Notes under the pieces: generated by a model
What the model saw: only the letters and a program-made list of their open reading frames with translations
Database searches by the model: none
Told to the model about the DNA's origin: nothing
Assembly: GCA_021464245.1 (NCBI GenBank)
Contig: JADCRB010000036.1
Location: 3,769,939 to 3,833,938 of the forward strand
DNA length: 64,000 nt
Direction of reading: 5' to 3'
From: Carallia brachiata
Taxonomy: Eukaryota > Streptophyta > Magnoliopsida > Malpighiales > Rhizophoraceae
Made by a program: the position numbers and the translations under genes
Shown: piece after piece, positions 57,701 to 64,000 of the stretch
Position numbering within the stretch: position 1 is the stretch's first letter
Layout: each line of letters begins with the position of its first letter

Positions 57701-60700
57701 AACAATTTACTATGGATCCACTGGTTGGGACTAGGAAGTTTGAGCAGTTCGTTAGTGGACCCCATTGAGGATTCTAAAGAACTTATACCAATAACTTTTC
57801 TCTATGCAACTGAATTACGGGAATTACTTACTTGAATGACTTTTATCCCATATTGATAATATTAGTGTCTTTGCATGAATTATTCGAGAACTATTCCAGT
57901 AGTAGATGGTTATTTTCCAAACTAACCACCGACAATAATGTAGTGTTGGACTTCCAATTGCATGTGGCAGTCCTAATAGCACAACTGGAAACAAAGCAGC
58001 CAATTCCAATCCAGTATTCAATTCCATGTCCGAAACTTTACTTAGTTGATTGTAAGAGATGTCAAGGTAGTTTAGTAAATTCATTGGGTTTTAGCTATCT
58101 TGTAGCTTACCTTGAAAATAAACTTCCAATGCACTGTCAGATTTTTGGTTCGATCTTTGGAGTTGCTGCTGGGTTTGTTGTGGGCAAGGAAGGACCCATG
58201 GTACATACTGGTGCGTGCATAGCTAACTTCCTTGGACAGGGTGGTTCACGCAAGTACCGTTTGACTTGGAGATGGCTCAGATATTTTAAAAATGACAGGG
58301 ATCGTCGAGATTTGGTTACATGTGGCGCTGCTGCTGGTGTAGCAGCTGCCTTCCGAGCTCCTGTTGGTGGGGTTCTATTTGCGCTTGAAGAAGCTGCTTC
58401 TTGGTATGTTTCTTATTTCTCACCCGATTCACCATATCTGCTGGTTGTCCTTGATTTGTTAGTTCAACTAGCTTCTAAATTGCATATCCCAAAGCTTCTT
58501 GTAACATGCCAAAATTGCATTCCCCTGTCAACAGGTAAGAATCTAGCTTGAATCTGGAAAAAGGTGTAAACTAACAGTATGCAAGTGCTTTCTTGAGAAA
58601 TTTTTAAGAGTTCTTTTGATTATTTGTTGCGATCAGGATCCAAAATTAGAGTCACACGCCTCTCTTGTGTGGCATCATCTAAATTTACTAAGTAAACATT
58701 ACATATGCACTGGTATTAAGTTAGCTATAGGAAAACAGGAGCTGGAGGAGAAAAAGAAGATATGAACCTTCGCAGAATGCAAGGATCACTTGATGTTCTA
58801 AAACTGTCCTTCATTTCATTGAATTTAATTAGCTTGCTTTTTCTTTCAAGAAGGAGAACTGTAACAGCATCGAAAAGTTGGTGGCATGTTGCTTAATACT
58901 AAGCAGCAGACTGAATCCGTATCTTGAGCACCTTTCTCTTTGTCTGTTTTAATTAATGCCTTTCTTATTCTTTCTTTTACCATAATGGTAGTTGAAGCAT
59001 GATTCTTTCCTTTTTTCCTTCAGGTGGAGGAGTGCCCTTCTCTGGAGGACCTTCTTTACAACAGCAGTAGTAGCTGTGGTGTTAAGAGGTCTCATTGAGT
59101 TTTGCCGGAGTGGTAAATGTGGGCTATTTGGAAAAGGAGGTTTGATCATGTTTGATGTTAATTCAGCAAAAGCAAATTACAGCAGCTCAGATCTAATCGC
59201 GATTATATTTCTTGGAGTGGTTGGAGGCATTTTAGGAAGCTTTTACAATTTCTGTATTGACAAGGTCCTTCGCACATACAGCATCATCAATGAGTATGTC
59301 CTGAAAATTACTACTATTATCTAAGTTTAGTACTTAAAGAATAATTGGACAGATCAACATTTGCCTGAAAATATTTCTTTCACTGGTTATTAGAGCATTC
59401 CCTGAAAGTTAGGTATTGGTGTGATTTGAGTTGCATATTTTTGGCGTACAAATATTTTACTTGTGCAAATTAGTCCATGGATATTTGTTTTCCATTTTTT
59501 TTTTTTTTTTTGACTTATTGATTCCTCATTATAGTAGTTAGTACTCTTTATTGCTGAGATTGGGGATTCCCCAAAGTACGAAGTTTTCTTTTAGCTTCCC
59601 AGATCCTATTAAAATTTAGAGGTATTAGTGAGTATTTCAGTGGGAAAAATTCTCGCTCATGTTGCAGTTGCTTATTGGATGAATGAATTACAGGAAGGGT
59701 CCAGTGTTCAAGGTCCTGCTAGTGATGGTGCTTTCCCTTTTGACCTCATGTTGCTCTTTTGGGCTCCCATGGCTCTCACAGTGCATTCCCTGTCCTCCTG
59801 ATCTGGCAGACCTATGCCCCACTGCAGGTCGCTCTGGAAATTACAAGAATTTCCAATGTCCACCAGGCTACTACAATGATCTTGCTTCACTCTTTTTCAA
59901 CACCAATGATGATGCTATCCGCAACTTACTAACCTCAAGCGTTGAGAAGGAATTTCACCTCTCTGCCTTACTGGTTTTCTTTGTTGCAATATATTGCCTT
60001 GGCATTGTTACTTATGGCATCGCTATTCCATCCGGGCTGTTCATTCCAGTCATCCTTGCTGGGGCATCATATGGCCGTGTTGTTGGAACTGTGCTTGGTC
60101 CTTTCGCTGATCTTGATGCGGGTCTCTTTGCCCTCCTTGGAGCTGCGTCTTTCCTTGGTGGCACCATGAGGATGACAGTTTCTCTCTGTGTCATACTTCT
60201 TGAACTCACTAACGATCTGCTGATGCTTCCACCAATGATGCTGGTTCTCCTTATATCAAAGACCGTGGCTGATGGTTTCAACAAGGGTGTTTATGACCAG
60301 ATTATGAAAATCAAAGGACTGCCTTATATGGAAGCCCATGCAGAACCATACATGAAGCACTTGGTCGCAAGTGACGTTGTTTCTGGCCCGTTAATGACTT
60401 TCTCTGGGGTTGAAAAAGTAGGAAATATAGTAAATGTTTTGAAGTTAACGGGGCACAATGGATTCCCAGTAATCGATGAGCCACCTTATTCAGATGCTCC
60501 AGAGTTGTGCGGGCTTGTTTTGAGGTCTCATCTGCTTGTTTTGTTAAAAGGGAAGAAGTTTACACAGCAGAAGGTGATGACTGGATTGATGATCACGAAA
60601 AGGTTCAAGGCATGTGATTTTGCAAAGGCAGGATCAGGCAAGGGAGTTAAGCTGCAAGATCTGGACATCTCGGAGGAGGAGATGGAGATGCATGTTGATC

Positions 60701-61273
60701 TCCATCCCATTACAAACGCGTCCCCATACACTGTAGTCGAAACTATGTCTCTAGCTAAAGCTGCTGTTCTCTTCCGCGAGCTTGGCCTTAGACACATGTG
60801 CGTGGTGCCGAAGACAACTGGGGTAAGACTCTTCTTTAAGCATCTTGCACGTAGGCACATAATGCGCTCACGTACATGCCTTCCTGGTCGCACATACACA
60901 TATAAACAACATATTTGATGCGTCCATTCTCTTACTAATACGTCTGTTTGGCTTCTTGCAACACAAATTCTCAAATTTACCACATTTTCTGGAAAATGTT
61001 AAAAACATTCAGGCACCCCTTTGGCCTTTGAAGGAGATGACCATGTTGAACTCTCATCTGATATCATGAGTGAACAAGAATGTTGCAGACCTTAACACTG
61101 TCTAAATCCTTTTAGAATTTATAAAAATGTTCATCATATCAACTAATGATTCTTTGTTTTTGTTTTCCTCCCTCACCTTGCAGAGGCCTCCGATTGTCGG
61201 CATTTTGACACGGCATGATTTCATGCCTGAGCACATATTGGGACTTCACCCGCATGTCAAACACCACAAATAG
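54793..61273 (+). CDS. CLC-C: Chloride channel/transporter CLC-C
   Basis: Seven exons join in frame: 54793-54971, 56304-56504, 57466-57643, 58141-58403, 59024-59293, 59694-60822 and 61184-61273, giving 769 residues. The protein closely follows Arabidopsis CLC-c, a tonoplast anion transporter linked to stomata and salt tolerance. Visible features: acidic/glycine N-terminus, RNKRNTTSQ-type stretch (RKNTTSQIAIVGANTCPIES), selectivity loop GSGIPEVKAYLNG, gating-glutamate loop GKEGPMVHTG, FALEEAASWW with the second conserved Glu, YGIAIPSGLFIPVI, and two C-terminal CBS domains (HNGFPVIDEPP; RPPIVGILTRHDFMPEHILG). Serine in GSGIP suggests chloride preference, unlike the proline of nitrate-selective CLC-a. 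The start at 54793 (MGNMSEEND) fits the family; an upstream in-frame ATG at 54724 is possible. No lesions found. Confidence 0.95.
55217..55250. repeat. (TATG)n microsatellite
   Basis: About seven TATG units followed by a short inverted run (TACATACATACATA) in CLC-C intron 1; the two can form a hairpin. Confidence 0.85.
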
Positions 61274-63217
61274 GCCAAGCAAGCTACTCCAAAATATTTT
61301 TGCCACTTCATTTTGTGATGTCATTATAAGTTTTATTGTTGTTAATTACTTTATTCTATACTATTTAAGAATAAAATCAAATGGACATTTACAAGTTTTT
61401 AGGCTCTAGGTATACTTAATTAGAGTATTTTCAATCTTTAGTCTGTGAATCCAATGTATAAGAAAAGAGCAATGCCTAAAATAGTGGTACTTAAAGAGTT
61501 ATATTAAGATTCTTTTGTTGTCTTGTGGGTTCAGTGTAGATTGTTTGACTTAACTTAATATGGTAAGTACGCAATTCTTTGATGGTCTGTAGGAAAACAC
61601 ACTTATTTACCTGTTTTGTACCAAAAAAACAAGTGTAACTTATGCTATCCTTTTTGTTTTTTTAATAATTTTAATCCAATTCTAGTTCAATCGACCAGTG
61701 TAACGTATAGCAACTGCCCTGTGCCTCATGGTTATAATTTAGAAACAACCATTCACTGATGGATGAACGTGATTTTTATTTTGGTCTAATTGAAATTGAT
61801 GTGGGTTTTCTTTATAAGATTTGAGGTTTCAAACTTGTATGTCACTCCAAATTTCATCGGCCACAAACAATACCAAGAGATTGATAGATGAACAGAGTAT
61901 ACAAATACTCAAATGCTGACACGGGCGACAGAGTACAACTACTTAATAAAACAAGGATTAAAATTCTTAGAGCTAAATTAAGAATATAAATCTTAACTTT
62001 AAGTAGTTTATTTCGTTTATCCATGAATGTTTCGTTAATTTTTTTCTCAATTAATTTAACATTAATAAAAATATTCATGCTAAAGAAGCAGTGTAACACC
62101 TTTTCCTTTGAGTTTATACGACTCGATCATTATAGTTTGGTGATAAAAAAATTAATTATTTCATGCTAAAATTATAGATTTGAGTGCTCGGCTTCTCACC
62201 AAGTTGTTTAGTGGGAGTTAACTCTACGGCGAGCACCAGCTAGTGCCACTTACCAAGCTTTAAGCGTGTTAACGAAGACTTAAGTGTAGAATAATATTTT
62301 ATGCTGACGTTGTAAAGTTTCATTTTATAATTATTTAAATTTTATTATACAACTTAATTTTAAATAACATATATTAAATATATAATTTATCTAATAATAT
62401 TTAATAATTTATTTATTTTTTATATTTAATTATTTAACAATTTATATCACTTTATTATTATTTTATTATTATCTAAATATTACTATTTAATATTTTTATA
62501 AGAAAAAAATAGCCTATACTCAATATATTCCTCTTTTTTTTTAAGTAAAAGAAATCGTTGTTGTTAATTAATTTGAATTTCATACATAATTCTGAGCTGA
62601 AGACGTTGGAAACATCTACAAAAGGCAAAAAAAAAAAAAAAAAAAAAAAAGAGTAGAATTCCATTGATTGTATGTTTTTGTTATTTTAGCAGAATTATTG
62701 TTAAAGATGAGAGAACGAATATGAGTGTCCTAACGGAAAAATCACACAGATTAACCAAAAAAAAAAAAAAAGAAAAAAAAGAAAAACACGGAAAAGAAAG
62801 AGAGTTAGTTAGGCGATAAAATTAAAAGGAGAGATTCAAAATCAAATTCAAATCTTTCTAAAAAAATAAAAAATAAAATTCAAATCCCCAAAATTGTTAT
62901 TTGAGTTTGGTTTTAAAAAGTAAAGAATGGTGCCCCCCTCCTGCCAGCCTGCCACTCTTATTTCCCACCACAACAAAAATCAAACCACACACACATTTCA
63001 TTACGTTGAAAAAAAAAAAAAAATCAATAACTGAATCATAGCAATTTCTCTCATTCATTTTTCGATTCTTCTTCTTCTTCTTCTTCTTCTTCCAGATCTG
63101 CTTGTTTTTTCCTTTTTTTCTCTTTCTTTCTTGAATCTATATAAATTTGCATGTATGTATGCATTTATAGATGAGTAGATATATAATATAATATATAGAT
63201 ACATAAAAAAAAAAAAA
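61274..63217. other. Intergenic region between CLC-C and DRP2
   Basis: CLC-C 3' UTR, then A/T-rich spacer with A runs at 62626-62650 and 62757-62772. A (CTT)n tract lies at 63065-63094 in the probable DRP2 leader. No gene seen. Confidence 0.5.
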
Positions 63218-63382
63218 ATGGAGGCCATAGAAGAGTTGGCGCAGTTAGCGGAGTCCATGAGGCAAGCAGGCGCGGTGCTTGCCGACGAAGATGTTGATGA
63301 AACGACGTCGTCGTCGTCGTCTTCTTCCTCCTCCTCCAGGCGCAATTACACTTTCCTCGACGTCGTCGCTCTCGGCAATGTC
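63218..63382 (+). CDS. DRP2: Dynamin-related protein 2 (DRP2A/DRP2B-type), first exon only
   Basis: First exon of 55 residues, [20 protein letters not shown] onward, ending VVALGNV just before the donor GTAAGT at 63383. Arabidopsis DRP2A (ADL6) starts with nearly the same text (MEAIDELSQLSDSMRQAA) and continues after VALGNV with the GTPase P-loop GAGKSAV, which here must lie in the next exon beyond the window. DRP2 proteins are large GTPases with PH and proline-rich domains acting in clathrin-mediated endocytosis and Golgi traffic. A run of ten serines is encoded by TCG/TCC-type codons in the middle of the exon. The sequence after 63382 to the window end is intron 1 as far as I can see. Confidence 0.9.
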
Positions 63383-64000
63383 GTAAGTTTCCAGCTAATC
63401 CTTGTGTGCGCATGGTCGGTTTACGTGTATATTTGTACGTGTGTGCAAATGCGCGCCTAGGCGCGCGTCTAGTAGGTGCAGGACTATATCGTTGGATCTG
63501 TTATGTTTTGAATTGTGGTGGCAAATGGTGATCAATGCGTCTGAGGAGAGTTGGATGTTTTTGAGGCCTTGTTTGGATTTAATGTTTTCGAGTTTTGCGA
63601 TATCTGGAGAAGAAGTTGTTCTGACGTTGGTGCGCGCGGTGGAAAACCGAACGGCTTTTTTCTTGTTTTGGTTTTGGGATTCAGTTCATTACAAACAGTT
63701 AAAAAAAAAAAATGCTTGAGGAATGTGTGTATCTGCGAGAATGAGAGAGGTGTCGGCATTGGAAGTTCATAAATAGAAGTAAGTTCACAAAAAGGAAATT
63801 ATGCTCGAGGCGTCTTTTTGTTTGGTTGTTATGGTCAATGTATCCTGATGTAAACCTGCTTTTGCGTTGATTTTGTAGTATGATCAATTATCCTAGATCA
63901 AGTTTTTGGCATGTTTTCCAGTTGAGATCTCATGTGGATAATAGTGTTTTCAGGTTTCTCCATTGCAATTTCTAAATTAGCATGTTGTTTCTTCGTCTTC

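Noticed and set aside
57832..58551. 239-codon frame treated as a separate protein
   Set aside because: It is CLC-C exon 4 plus read-through of intron 3 and intron 4.
62100..62300. Possible tRNA-like or SINE sequence near 62.1-62.3 kb
   Set aside because: An A-box-like TAGTTTGGTGA is present but no B-box follows at the proper distance, and no cloverleaf could be drawn.
63065..63094. (CTT)n tract considered as a coding Glu-rich peptide on the reverse strand
   Set aside because: It is a simple microsatellite in the DRP2 5' leader; the reverse frame has no family.

Overview
This is a plant nuclear window, most likely from a eudicot (woody-rosid-like). It has GT-AG spliced genes with small exons, AT-rich intergenic DNA with long A/T runs, plant-only families (FAR1-related, DYW-class PPR, NLR disease-resistance genes, plant CLC) and plant SINEs and MITEs. 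I cannot name the species. All exon models below were read by eye from splice signals, reading phase and remembered family sequence; none was checked by alignment.

Layout. 0.2-2.1 kb (-): broken RPP13-like NLR. 4.7-9.0 kb (+): RPS2-like NLR with a tiny first exon. 10.1-12.0 kb (+): intronless DYW-type PPR protein. 13.1-13.6 kb (+): CMC2-like twin CX9C protein. 15.8-23.8 kb (-): ten-exon PHD/SWIB/Plus-3/GYF protein containing one U12-type intron. 25.8-29.0 kb (-): FRS11. 29-34 kb: gene-poor AT-rich DNA. 34.0-39.3 kb (+): DUF707 protein. 40.5-41.0 kb: hAT-type MITE. 41.3-45.3 kb (+): GRP23. 46.7-49.0 kb (-): GT14 Core-2/I-branching glycosyltransferase. 49-54.8 kb: intergenic, with a SINE and a dead RNase H fragment. 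54.8-61.3 kb (+): chloride channel CLC-C. 63.2 kb onward (+): first exon of a DRP2-type dynamin, running off the window.

FRS11, GRP23, the GT14 gene and DRP2 have Arabidopsis counterparts close together on chromosome 1 (from memory At1g10240, At1g10270, At1g10280, At1g10290). The right half of the window therefore looks like a conserved ancestral block with CLC-C and the DUF707 gene as additional neighbours. These are independent housekeeping, signalling and organelle genes; I see no operon-like or clustered pathway.

The most notable observations are: (1) an AT-AG U12-type intron with near-perfect 5' splice site and branch point in the SWIB/GYF gene; (2) repeated one-base losses, mostly in short homopolymers, that interrupt otherwise well conserved genes (DUF707 twice, GT14 twice, GRP23 once, and similar lesions in both NLRs), which may be a consensus-sequence artefact; (3) an NLR with a degenerate MHD motif; (4) a well delimited hAT MITE and several tRNA-derived SINEs. 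I did not find a convincing, wholly new biological system.
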